NCBI GenBank assembly: GCA_950295325.1
Contig: OX485804.1
Location: 26,720,001 to 26,784,000 of the forward strand
Direction: 5' to 3'
DNA: 64,000 nt
DNA from: Polytrichum commune
Lineage: Eukaryota; Streptophyta; Polytrichopsida; Polytrichales; Polytrichaceae
Positions 10,001 to 18,512 of this stretch are shown piece after piece. Within the stretch, counting starts at the first letter, position 1. Each line of letters opens with the position of its first letter. The notes below the pieces were generated by a model, which saw only the letters and a list, made by a program, of their open reading frames with translations, ran no database searches and had not been told where the DNA came from. The translations under genes and the position numbers were made by a program.

Positions 10001-10906
10001 AGCCGCACGCTTGGCATCCGCCAAGGTCAAGGGATTCCTTTCTAGAACACCCCTAATAGTTCCGGACTTAAAAAACCCTTGAATGAAAAATTGCTTTAGC
10101 GTGTCGTCGTTGAGCATGGTACCCACAAATCTAGTGCACACTAAATCAAACCTCCTAATGTAAGCCGAAATTTCTTCCTCCCTTCCTTGCTTCAATGACG
10201 ACAATGCCCTTAATGCGGTACTTTGACCCACTTCCGGCCTAAATTCGTTAAGAAACTCCCTTTGTAATTGTTCCCATCCCCTAAAATGTCCCTCGGCATG
10301 ATCCCGATACCATTTATAGGCTTCCCCCTCTAGAGTGGTAGGAAACCACACTAACCAATAACCCGGGTCGGTTATGAGGAAGCTAGCCAACCGTTCGATA
10401 TACCGTTCCATGTGCCGAGAGGGGTCCTCATCCTTGGTCCCATAAAATTTAGGGAGATGAGATGGCATATCCATCGCCGCTAAATTTTGTGGAACCACAA
10501 TTGGTAGGCCTCTTGGCCTAACCAATGGGTCTATTGGAGGTATAGGAGGTATGGGCGGAATTGGGGGTATGGGTGGTGGATCCATCCCCCGTTCCTCGGC
10601 CATGGTGACCGGTGAACTATTCAACAATCCCCTATCAACTTCTACCGGGAATTCTTCTCTAAGTGTGTAATTTTCCGAAGAAGTTTCACCACTCAATTTG
10701 GAGGGAGTGATCTCCTCTTCAAGTTGAGCTCCAAGTTCTAAGGTGTCTAGAATTGACCTAGTCCTAGGTTCGACGTTCAAACAACTCTCTATTCTAACAT
10801 TATCTTGTTCTAATCTATCACTGATTTTAGAGGACCGCCTCTTTCGAGTAGATTTCTCTAGTCCTACTATCAAACTTGGTTTTTGTGAGCGAGTCCTACC
10901 TTGCAT
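7070..10906 (-). CDS. gag: Ty3/gypsy gag, protease and start of RT
   Basis: This 1,278-residue frame starts MQGRTRSQKPSL. A retrotransposon gag domain lies at about residues 150-270 (GTKDEDPSRHMERYIERL and later GWEQLQREFLNEFRPE). It is followed by a CCHC knuckle (CVQCGQPGHTRQFC), a second Cys/His cluster (CSNCGGSHPSDTC) and an aspartic protease segment with VLVDGGSSLNIL at about residue 850. The DGGSS box replaces the usual D-S/T-G and is seen in some plant gypsy lineages. The start of RT (DWVSPMVLVKKKK) is reached before the frame breaks at the A9 run near 7100. The PIPPIPPIPPI repeat near residue 115 is a short proline-rich linker. The product would form the particle and process the polyprotein. 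Confidence 0.92.
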   Translation of the reverse strand: MQGRTRSQKPSLIVGLEKSTRKRRSSKISDRLEQDNVRIESCLNVEPRTRSILDTLELGAQLEEEITPSKLSGETSSENYTLREEFPVEVDRGLLNSSPVTMAEERGMDPPPIPPIPPIPPIPPIDPLVRPRGLPIVVPQNLAAMDMPSHLPKFYGTKDEDPSRHMERYIERLASFLITDPGYWLVWFPTTLEGEAYKWYRDHAEGHFRGWEQLQREFLNEFRPEVGQSTALRALSSLKQGREEEISAYIRRFDLVCTRFVGTMLNDDTLKQFFIQGFFKSGTIRGVLERNPLTLADAKRAARDIENLDKDHERLWRREDELIPQFIPIRPRVVAVEPAKYEDQIPYAIVDTGPRPLAVREPAPLLALPAPRTDPHLEEVERRLGASQLGFQEAMIKQMQSLTDQMSLMIRSQQPGPPPPVESGRHSSGLWCVQCGQPGHTRQFCRSGQNRDQRGNGNPPQQNQRGQAPPHYGNGSNRGPQPRGQGGQNLEKKEFHPFCGRWHAQGQCWSEGQEFNCSNCGGSHPSDTCRQPDKIINVPYPVANPQQQARDNMRGARPQGVPANELRPPNLYYDHSNARQTFHPPAGLQTTTGYIPIQNRQGVPPNGSNGRQAPPTDPGPSNSQDVRFMDGVLEATCDDMLPLPTRIGEEQSQWPPHTNAITYELVKGKGVVEEAPALAVTTRARRGDAPLEVGIGEQGNYSSDEEINLSELDRVARRATKDVERENIILQDRERTNAVHDLDNSDVGEWEGPGVPVDEFDVVGNSKVERSTGYDLWADLSTLKADITFGQLLEISPTARKTLKEGMPVHKRMRKVKAKIAARIQSQGGRDVKAIEIEVVIVDKVVPNVLVDGGSSLNILPEDTMKKLGLGLTGPSPLVINMANQSSTTPLGMIKDCRMTTGGEEYLVTFHVIKMHSNKDTFPILLGRPWLRMANAMVNWGGPKPSITYGPEGNRVIVSIGSLEGWMKKEMYLPLEKEIDDLNENEIGKALVGVVHPEGQRVVIDSGSGSLGPNFYNYGDNGDYAQWLREYPESEVDVMVTFHQVGLGSEFPSVSLGEGSLLEPCEVLTEEEWVSGGLTPWVDDVEEGEVSLIHVDGTQEEDVIIESSKLEEPLHFKTTSTGIVVGQDVKDYPNVPSDWYRNKEEQAHVSEADWRYVDVKLKNGKTRQMKMGSKLGEKEVREYSNLVDEFSDTFAWSYDELKGIPREMVEHRIPLIPGARPIRQKERRMNPQLQLLVKAELERLLKAGFIKPVEITDWVSPMVLVKKKKWEIKGLCRL
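7100..7108 (-). other. A9 homopolymer at the gag-pol frame break
   Basis: Nine T on the plus strand (nine A in the coding strand) lie exactly where the RT reading frame shifts from the upstream to the downstream open frame. It could be a real inactivating slip, a programmed site or a sequencing error. I favour a slip or an error, because the break is in the middle of the RT domain rather than between proteins. Confidence 0.7.
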
Positions 10907-11796
10907 TCCATAAGAATCGATCGACCCTCACTTGACCACACATAATCCTAGCAATTCCCCTCTTAATATTTTCACTTGTCTTGGTGTGGTTATAATTTTT
11001 TTAGGAGGTGAGGAAAAGAACCTGCAAGCCCACTTAGGTGAAAGAATCCCAATAGGGGATAGGCATGTTCATGTTAATTTTTTGGTTAAGTCGGAGCATC
11101 ACCTCCGCACCTTCCCGCAAATTAACACTCACCACAATACCGATTGTGAGGGGGTGACCTTCCGAGTAGATTATGTTAAAAGTCGAGGCTTCACCCTTCA
11201 ACTTCTCACACCATCCACAATTTGGGAATTACCCTCTACAACGGATAACAACAATCACGAGTACAAAAGGCATTCCTTAATTAGTTAATGAGTTCACTTT
11301 GAAGAAATAAACATACCTTGAGCAATCGCATCCCCCTGTGAGTTAGCACTCCCCTCAATCGTGACTCAATGTAACAACACCATAAACTTTGTGAAATATT
11401 AATTTAATCTAGAGCATGAAATGACAACTCCCAAAACTTTGAGACTCACCCCGAGGTGAGTGTCAAAGTTCAATGTCCTAAGGTGAATTTACCCTCTAAT
11501 GTTTTAATGAGCTACTCGGTTATAGGTTCCTTTTAAGTTCTTAGCAAATCCCCAAAAAGGTTGAGGACGTACCTTCGCCGCGCTCCTTCCTCAAAAATGA
11601 ATTTGCGTAATTGACAATGCAATTCATTCCAAGGAATAGTTGAAATACAATGAATTCAAATGTAACCCAAAGAGAGAATACTTACCGAGTTTCGGGTGCT
11701 CCTTCCCTTCTCTCAAGTTTGTGTCTCCAATTTTTCCTAGTCGCCTCCAAGTCTTGTAACTACCTTCCGCTTCGCTCCCGGCGGACGCACCAATTA
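10907..11796 (-). other. 5' leader of the gypsy element
   Basis: These 890 bases lie between the 5' LTR and the gag start. No convincing coding frame in the element's direction is seen. A plus-strand open frame here (10932-11288) has no recognisable features. The leader holds the primer-binding site at its LTR-proximal end. Confidence 0.7.
11775..11792 (-). promoter_or_regulatory. Candidate primer-binding site
   Basis: On the minus strand TGGTGCGTCCGCCGGGAG starts four bases (taat) after the 5' LTR. It begins with TGG, the complement of a tRNA CCA end, as a primer-binding site should. It partly resembles the tRNA-Asp type site common in plant gypsy elements, sharing TGG.GC and GCCGGG. I cannot assign the tRNA with confidence. 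Confidence 0.65.
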
Positions 11797-13341
11797 TGTG
11801 AGGCCAAACCCCCCACCCTTAAGCGTCCGTAGTCCGAGTAGTGGGTTTGGGCTCACATTCCTCCGCGGTATTGGATTTGGACTTGGATGAGTCCATAGTG
11901 CAAGGTTCACCCTTCAAGTGGTCTTGGATTTAACTAGCTCCTTCATAAACCCAGCTCCTTCATAAACCCAGCTTCTTAGCTTCTAACTAAACAAACCCAG
12001 GTCCTTCATAAACCCAGCTTCTTAGCTTCTAACTAAACAAACCCAGGTCCTTCATAAACCCAGGTCCTTAGCTTCTAACTAAACAAACCCAGCTCCTTCA
12101 TAAACCCAGCTCCTTCATGAACCCACAACTTTGTAGTTGTAATCCCCAACTACCTCACTAATTATTCAAGCCCTTAACTAATCTTCCTACCTAATTTCCC
12201 TAATTCTACTAACAACCCCTTTCTAATCACACAATTCTTCTCTAATCCTAAAATCCTAAAATCCTAGAGAGGAGAGGGGGAGAGAGAATTTCCTAACTTC
12301 ACTAAGACTAACTAATCCACACAAGTATATTTTTGCACTCATCACAACATCAAGTGCTCAACTCTTAAACATGGAACTTGCAACCACGTGTATTCAAAAC
12401 ATGAACTTTAAGTACCACAAATTGGAATCATGAATTAACTTTAAAATCCTTCACGTCAACACTAATTCTACCAAGAGGTCAAGCCCTCTTCAAGGCTAAC
12501 AAGCCTTGGCTCTCAAACTAAAAACTAAGCACACACATGTGCTCCAATATGGCTTCCCACACCCACACTTATAACTCGTGGGGTGCCTTGGAGCACAAAG
12601 GAAAGAGAGGATGAGTGAGGGAAGAATGAGGGATTATATAGTAAGCTTGAGGGGGTGAGCACCCTCAAGGCTCACGATAAGCCCTTGAGATTTCCTCCTA
12701 CTTAGTAGGCACCAATCCTATCTTCTAAGTCTTCCTCCCTCAAATGATCAACAAGGATCCTAATTCGAACATTTAACTAGCCTTGGCTTTCTACCTACCA
12801 CACTTTACCAAACTTGGGATGCTTCAACCCAAACTTAGCCTCCTTCGCTTTCCGCCGCCATAACTTTCTTCCCTTACTTTCCCAAATCGTCGCTCACCAC
12901 TTAATTCAAACCACGATGCTTAACTCGTGATTTGATTGGTGCTTTGAGAATTTGCTTATCCTCCACCTTGCATTCTTCCTTGGGCCTTCCCCATTAAGTG
13001 GCCATGATGAGGTGGTCCACTTGTGCGCTCCATGTGATCCTCCATTCATCCCAATTCGAAAGCACTTGCCTCTTGAGTCACTTTGGTTGTCTCCATCCAT
13101 TTGTACTAGCCTACTCACTAACTACTCAATCCAAGTTCTCCTTACCTATCCTCATTCACTCAAATCCTTCCGAAGGTAAAAACACAATAACAACTCACAT
13201 CCTAGCCTCTTACAACATGGTACTTCTAAGACTAACATTTCACTCTTTTTATATTTTTGTGAAGTAACATGCTACTTCAAAGTGCATCAACTAACGTTTC
13301 AAGGGTCTAAGACTAAATGTGGGCACCCTTTTGGGCTCACA
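11797..13341 (-). repeat. 5' LTR of the gypsy element
   Basis: It is the same length (1,545 bp) as the 3' LTR and nearly identical, followed directly by the duplication ttaga at 13342-13346. It carries the same TATA-like box and minisatellite. Confidence 0.93.
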
Positions 13342-13740
13342 TTAGACTAAGCTGTTTTACTGTAGGCTCAACCAGTTCGACTAAGTTGGTCTACTGCAGG
13401 CTCAAGCCAGTTAGACTAAGCTGGTTTACTGCGGCTCAAGCCAATTAGACTAAGCTGGTTTGCTACAGCTCAAGCCAGTTAGACTAAGCCGGTTTACTGC
13501 AGGCTCAAGCCAGTTAGACTAAGCTGGTTTACTCCGGCTCAAGCCAGTTAGACTAAGCTGTTTCACTGCAGGCTCAACCAGTTCGACTAAGCTGGTTTAC
13601 TACAGGCTCAAGCCAATTAGACTAAGCTGGTTTACTGAGGCTCAAGCCAGTTAGACTAAGCTGTTTTACTGCAGGCTCAAACCAATTCGACTAAGCTGGT
13701 TTACCACGGCTCAAGCCAGTTCGACTAAGCTGCCTCACTG
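13342..13740. repeat. 34-bp minisatellite inside the old LTR, right part
   Basis: The array continues from 3059 after the gypsy insertion. The block from 13342 to about 13530 matches 2679-2875 monomer for monomer, which shows the 376-bp higher-order period. The array decays after 13740 into shorter ctagttaggctag-like sequence. Confidence 0.9.
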
Positions 13741-14104
13741 CTGGTTTACTCTAGTTCAACCCAACTGCTTTACAGCTGAGATAAGGGACTAGTTAATAGG
13801 CTAGTTAGTTAAGCTAGATAGTTAGGCTACTTGGGTTAAACTAGTTGGGTTAGTAGACGCATTAAGGTGTGAACTTGGGGGGGACTTGTGAGGGACTTGT
13901 GGACAAGGAGGAAATGATAAGTTATATAAGTGTTTTTTAACACTTGTATTAAAGACTTATGTGCCTCATAGAATCGACAAGCCATAGCCTCAGCGAGGTG
14001 TCATGCACTAGTGAAGAATCGTCAGCCAGGACCAAGTTTGGAAGAGGGAAATCCTTGAGGGCATGTGTGGCAAAGGCGGCGGGGTGGACTCTTGAGAAAG
14101 CCAA

Positions 14105-15045
14105 TGTCGCGCACCTCTCCATGAGGAGTGCCCGCAACACCATGGGCACAAGGGGGACCCCGGAGTGACACCCGGGACTTGTGACGCCATTGGTGAGAGG
14201 GACCAAGTGATCCTAAGGTGGGTGAGGGCCCCGGGCGTTTAGAACGCCTCCCACCCACAAAGACTAGGAGTCATGAGGGTAAAGCCATAAGCTATGAGTA
14301 GCTTATGGCGTCCCGATTCTAGAATGCTAAAGAACACCTCAATCTGAGGTGTGAGCTAGGAGATATGGCACTTTGAGTGGGATGCTGTCCCGGGACAGCG
14401 CCCTGGAACAGCAGGGGCCTGGGAGTGGCTCCCGGGACTGCAAAGGTTTAAACAGGCATAACTTCCTCAATACTTGCCCGAATAGGGCAAGTGAGGTGTC
14501 CATAGGGATCTACGTGAAATGTAGATGACGATAGAGTGGTTGGTTGTTAGATTCAGAGACCGCACGTGGAAGTTATGAAGGTCTGAAGCTGCAGGGAGGC
14601 TTCTAGACCCAGCGGCTAAGGGAAAATGTCTACTTGGCCCCAACTCTTGGTAGAGAGACAAAAGGGATGTTGACGGTGGGGGAGGGGCCCCGCCAAAAGT
14701 CCTAGAGGCTTATATGGGTGAGGCGGCTTTGCCGACCGACCCCCCCCGGAGCATACTTGGCAATGTGCTCCGGGTGGTTGTAGTGTTGTCCTAGCAACAC
14801 TATGACCAAGTAGGGAGTGGACTTCCATGGATGGAAGTCCACCTTAGCGATGGGTTACCTACTAAGGGGAAAGAGTCCCGAATGCATGTGTAGGAGGGTT
14901 TGGTGACCAAATATGGGATTGAAGGTCCGTGGTTTTGAAAGCTAACCATGCATGTGCGTGGGATGTGCAGGTTAGCGCTCGGGACACTTGCTAGAGTTGG
15001 AAAGCGATTGAGCTAAGTGGAGAAAAACTAGCAAGGGTCGCGACA
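14105..15045 (+). mobile_element. Solo LTR, TGTCGC family, copy 2 (divergent)
   Basis: It has the same TGTCGCGC start and gcgaca end as the other copies and a perfect 5-bp duplication gccaa (14100-14104 and 15046-15050). It is 941 bp and clearly more diverged than the other three copies, so it comes from an older or different subfamily. The central palindrome is kept only as its inner 16 bp (GCTGTCCCGGGACAGC). Confidence 0.83.
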
Positions 15046-15137
15046 GCCAAGGATGTACCTATGCAAGAGGATCACATTAATAAAATGGCATGACTTAAAG
15101 TAAATTGTGAGTCCATCAAGGTGGAACGTACACTTCA

Positions 15138-16109
15138 TGTCGCGCACCTCTCCATGAGGAGTGCCTGAAACACCATGGGCACAAGGGGGACCCCGGAGTG
15201 ACACCCGGGACTTGTGGCGCCGTTGGTGAGAGGGCCCAAGTGATCCTAGTGTGGGTGAGGGCCCCGGGCGTTGGGAACGCCTCCCACCCACGGAGACTAG
15301 GAGGCACAAGGGGAAAGCCATGAGTTATGCGTAGCTCATGGCGTGGTGATTCTAGAAAGCTCAAGAACACCTCAATGGGAGGTGTGAGCTAGGAGTTATG
15401 GCCATTTGAGTGGGGCGCTGTCCCGGGACAGCGCCCTGGTACAGCAGTGCCTGGGAGTGATTCCCGGGACTGCCAAGGTTCAAACAGGCATAACTTCCTC
15501 AATACTTGCCCGAATGGGGCAAGTGAGGAGTCCATCGGCATCTACGTGAAGCGTAGATGAAGATGAAGTGGTTGGTTGTTATGATCAGACATCATACAAG
15601 GAAGTTATGATGGTCTGAAGCTGCTGGGGGGTTCTAGGCCCAGCAGCTAAAGGAAAATGTCCATTTGGCCCCAACTCTTGGTAGAGAGACAAGAGGTTGG
15701 TTGACGGTGGGGTAGGGGCCCCGTGTAAAGTCCTAGAGGCTTATATGGGTGAGGTGGTGTGGCCTCACCCACCCGAGGCCGAACGGCAAGGCCTCCATGG
15801 GTTTTGGCGTATTGTGAGGCCATAGTTGCCTAGTATGGTTCGGGTTGTTGTAGTGTTGCTCCGGCAACGCGATGATCAACATAAGATTGGACTTCCATGG
15901 ATGGAAGTCCACATTGGGGAAATGGGTTACCGATTAAGGGGTGAGTCCTGAAAGCAAAGTAGGAGGGTTGGTTCCCTCCTATGAACTATTGGTCCGGGGT
16001 AAGAGGAGCTATCCATTAGCATGGCGGAATGCGAAGGGTTAGCGCTCGTAACCTTTGCTAGAAACGAAAATTGGCAAGATTATTAAGGGACCTAGCAAGG
16101 GTTGCGACA
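15138..16109 (+). mobile_element. Solo LTR, TGTCGC family, copy 3
   Basis: TGTCGC and GCGACA ends, 972 bp, the same length as the copy at 60643. The flanks are cttca (15133-15137) and gttca (16110-16114), a 5-bp duplication with one mismatch. The 24-bp palindrome is intact at 15413-15436. It inserted less than 100 bp from copy 2, in the same orientation. Confidence 0.8.
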
Positions 16110-16202
16110 GTTCATGTCACACACAAGTTTCATGCTACACATGTGATCTCCAAACCCATGATTCGGACTAGAACGCTTAAGGGTGGTGGGTTTGGCCTCA
16201 CA

Positions 16203-17717
16203 AGTGACGCGCAATCTGTGAACCATAGAGCAATATATTAGAATCATGGAGTTCATTGAATTACTTGAGGAATGAAAAATGGGTCTTAAAGTAGTGGGCA
16301 TACCTCTCGAAGCCATCCATCTGTCAACTCTGGGTTTGCCACACAAACTAGTTTTGACATTTTCTTATGAAGTGCCTCGGCTCTCTTTGAAGCAGCTACC
16401 TTCATGGCGGTTGTTTTCTCAGCAGCACACACCTCTCCATCCATTTGCTCAACAAGTTGACGAACACCCTCATCTGCAGCTTGTGCTAGTTCATGCTGCA
16501 AAGGGATTACCTTAGTTAGTTTGTCATCAAGATGATGAAGTAGATCAAGAGCAATATAATGTTGAAATAGATAACAAGAAACAAAGACGTATGCATATGA
16601 AATTTTGACATCCAGAGCTAGTGTAGAAACTATATCTCGGTCCCGAGATTCAACAATTGAAATCTGGCCAAAACAAAAAGTAACACATGCGGTCTTTATA
16701 CGTGAGCAGAGCAGCTTAGTTTAATAACCCAAATTTCCCACTTCTAATCAAACGGAAACAGAAGGAATAAAAAAAAATAGAGATCATACCTGGAATGTGA
16801 AATTTGTAAAAACATGTAGATTTAATGAATACCACGTCTTCTTCCTATTTTGAGAATTCTTGCACCTTTTAATGTCCGCCGGAGTCAATATGTCTTGGTA
16901 CTGTTCGAGCGGCATAAGTCCATATTTTTGCACCCTAAATAGATTGTGAACTGTGTTGGTCTTGACGTGAGAGTCTTCAGTATGTCTACAATCAACAATC
17001 ATAGAGTAAAGATTAACACATCATAATATTTGTAGATTCAAAGTAGTGTACATAGATGAAAACATTACATAATGAAAACTTACTTGTTGATGTTATGCAT
17101 AACTTGCATAACAACACCAATTTTTCCTTCGTGTCAAGTAGCATGCTATCCACCGAACAATGTCAGGCCTCTTCGGTTTTGTAAAGTCTTTGAATATGAT
17201 TGAGCCAAACCTGCCGCCTATGGTTCCCGTCACAAACAAAGAACATCAAATTCTTAAAATTTGCTAACTCCGGAACGGACTGAAGAAAGGAGTTGAATTC
17301 TTCATTTTTGGCACTCCAAATGGGACCCCACGATGTCTTATGCGCTTCAGTCACCTCATGTGTTTTGCCTTCTTCATCCGTTATTGTGACATAAAATACT
17401 GAGGCACCCTCTCTATACCCATGGACAAACTCCTGCTCCAATTTAGCAAGATCACGAGAGAGAGTTGGCCTCACCATAGGCATGGCCAACATTCTGCACA
17501 AGGGAATATGGAACCTTGAGGAACTCAGGGGTTGGACTCTCAGTCGAGAAATCGTGGCAACAGAATTAAGTTTTTGTCGAGTCCTTATATCATCTTCATC
17601 ACCTTCATATGGATCTCTATCTCCAAGCCCCTCTTCATCTTCATCTTGCCCCTCTTCAGAATTGTCCATAAAAACCTGAGCAACACCAAGAACAATATCT
17701 TTTGCGTTGTTCTCAAC
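16203..17717 (-). pseudogene. Broken multi-exon gene with a DGNHR motif (5' part)
   Basis: Visible exons: 17717-17084 (acceptor cctgcag, donor gtaagt), one near 16784-16990 (EDSHVKTNTVHNLFRVQKYG), 16298-16513 (QHELAQAADEGVRQLVEQMD, donor gtatgc) and the start of the exon split by the LTR (16203-16220). The first exon has an acidic stretch, then EFVHGYREGASVFYVTITDE and VCDGNHRRQVW. The DGNHR motif resembles the ParB/sulfiredoxin-type phosphotransfer loop, but that link is inference. An in-frame TGA at 17163-17165 interrupts the exon; the same frame continues open beyond it for about 25 codons to the donor, which suggests a nonsense mutation. With the LTR in a downstream exon, the gene is dead. 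The family could be a transposon passenger; I do not recognise it. Confidence 0.6.
16634..16649. repeat. Single satellite-type palindrome in an intron
   Basis: ATCTCGG, tc, CCGAGAT is a 16-bp palindrome with 7-bp arms. It has the same core and centre as the 106-bp satellite but stands alone between two exons of the broken gene. Confidence 0.8.
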
Positions 17718-17823
17718 CTGCAGGTTCGATACTTTCTATGTGTAAACAAGTTATACAGCGTATAACAACATTTCATTGCAAATCGGGCCGGCATTGCTAA
17801 TACATCGCATAATGTATACCATA

Positions 17824-18480
17824 CATGCAAACCAAGCTTAATATGACCATTTCAGACCACCTAAGACCCATCATTTCTAACTCAGGATCATGCAAACTAA
17901 GCTTAATATGACCATTTCTAACCACCTAAGACCCCTAATTTCTAACTCAGAAACATGCAAACTAAGCTTAATATGACCATTTCTAACCACCTAATACCCC
18001 TCCCACTAGCTATCTCGGGACCGAGACACCCAAATGAAGTTCAATCTAACTGCCTCACATATGATTCAGACCCCTAATCTCTAACTCAGGAACATGCAAA
18101 CTAAGCTTAATATGACCATTTCTAACCACTTAATACCCCTCCCAGTACCTATCTCGGCACCGAGACACCCAAATGAAGTTCTATCTAACTGCCTCACATA
18201 TGATTCAGACCCCTACTTTCTAACTCACAAACATGCAAACTAAGCTTAATATGACCATTTCAGACCATTTCAGACCACCTAAGACCCCTAATCTCTAACT
18301 CAGGAACATGCAAACTAAGCTTAATATGACAATTTCTAACCACCTAATACCCCTCCCAGTAGCTATCTCGGCACGGAGACACCCGAATGAAGTTAAATAT
18401 AACTGCCTCACATCTGATTCAGACCCCTAATCTCTAACTCAGAAACATGCAAACTAAGCTTAATCAGTCCCTGTGAAGTA
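17824..18480. repeat. Tandem repeat of about 139 bp (family A), left block
   Basis: Units carry acatgcaaactaagcttaat, then gaccatttctaaccacctaa, agtagctatctcggcaccga, gacacccaaatgaagttcaa and catatgattcagacccctaa. Full and partial units alternate, so spacing is irregular. Units contain the palindromic core TCTCGG-NN-CCGAGA, variously intact. The same family recurs at 21600-22275. No gene is seen here. Confidence 0.85.
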
Positions 18481-18512
18481 CGCTGCTTTGAATAGGGTTT
18501 GGATGGACTTCT

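Larger units (their letters stand above)
3060..13341 (-). mobile_element. Full-length Ty3/gypsy retrotransposon (10.3 kb), recent insertion
   Basis: Two 1,545-bp LTRs (3060-4604 and 11797-13341) enclose a gag-protease-RT-RNaseH-integrase region, all on the minus strand, and perfect 5-bp duplications flank the element. RT-RNaseH before integrase is the Ty3/gypsy order. No chromodomain is seen at the integrase end, and the protease signature DGGSS plus the leader length point to the non-chromovirus Tat/Athila side (inference). By eye the LTRs differ at about three sites (near 3917, 3971 and 4287), which suggests a young copy. Coding capacity is broken once, at an A9 run. Confidence 0.93.
619..16202 (+). 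mobile_element. Old solo LTR of a Ty3/gypsy-like family, interrupted by four later insertions
   Basis: The LTR starts TGTGAGCCCAAAATGGTGCC at 619 and ends gggtttggcctcaca at 16202. Both ends match the ends of the young gypsy LTR at 3060-4604 read in reverse, so the two are relatives. It is flanked by the duplication agtga. Its own sequence is 619-1189, 2187-3059, 13342-14104, 15046-15137 and 16110-16202 (including duplicated target bases), about 2.4 kb. It has a TATA-like ctatataacc at 988-997, a CT microsatellite at about 1006-1029 and a 34-bp minisatellite. No internal retrotransposon genes remain, so it is read as a solo LTR made by LTR-LTR recombination. Confidence 0.8.

Noticed and set aside
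3060-13341. Possibility that the gypsy element is oriented left to right because of the primer-site-like sequence at 4608
   Set aside because: All domains (gag, protease, RT, RNase H, integrase) read right to left, and a better primer-binding candidate sits at 11775-11792.
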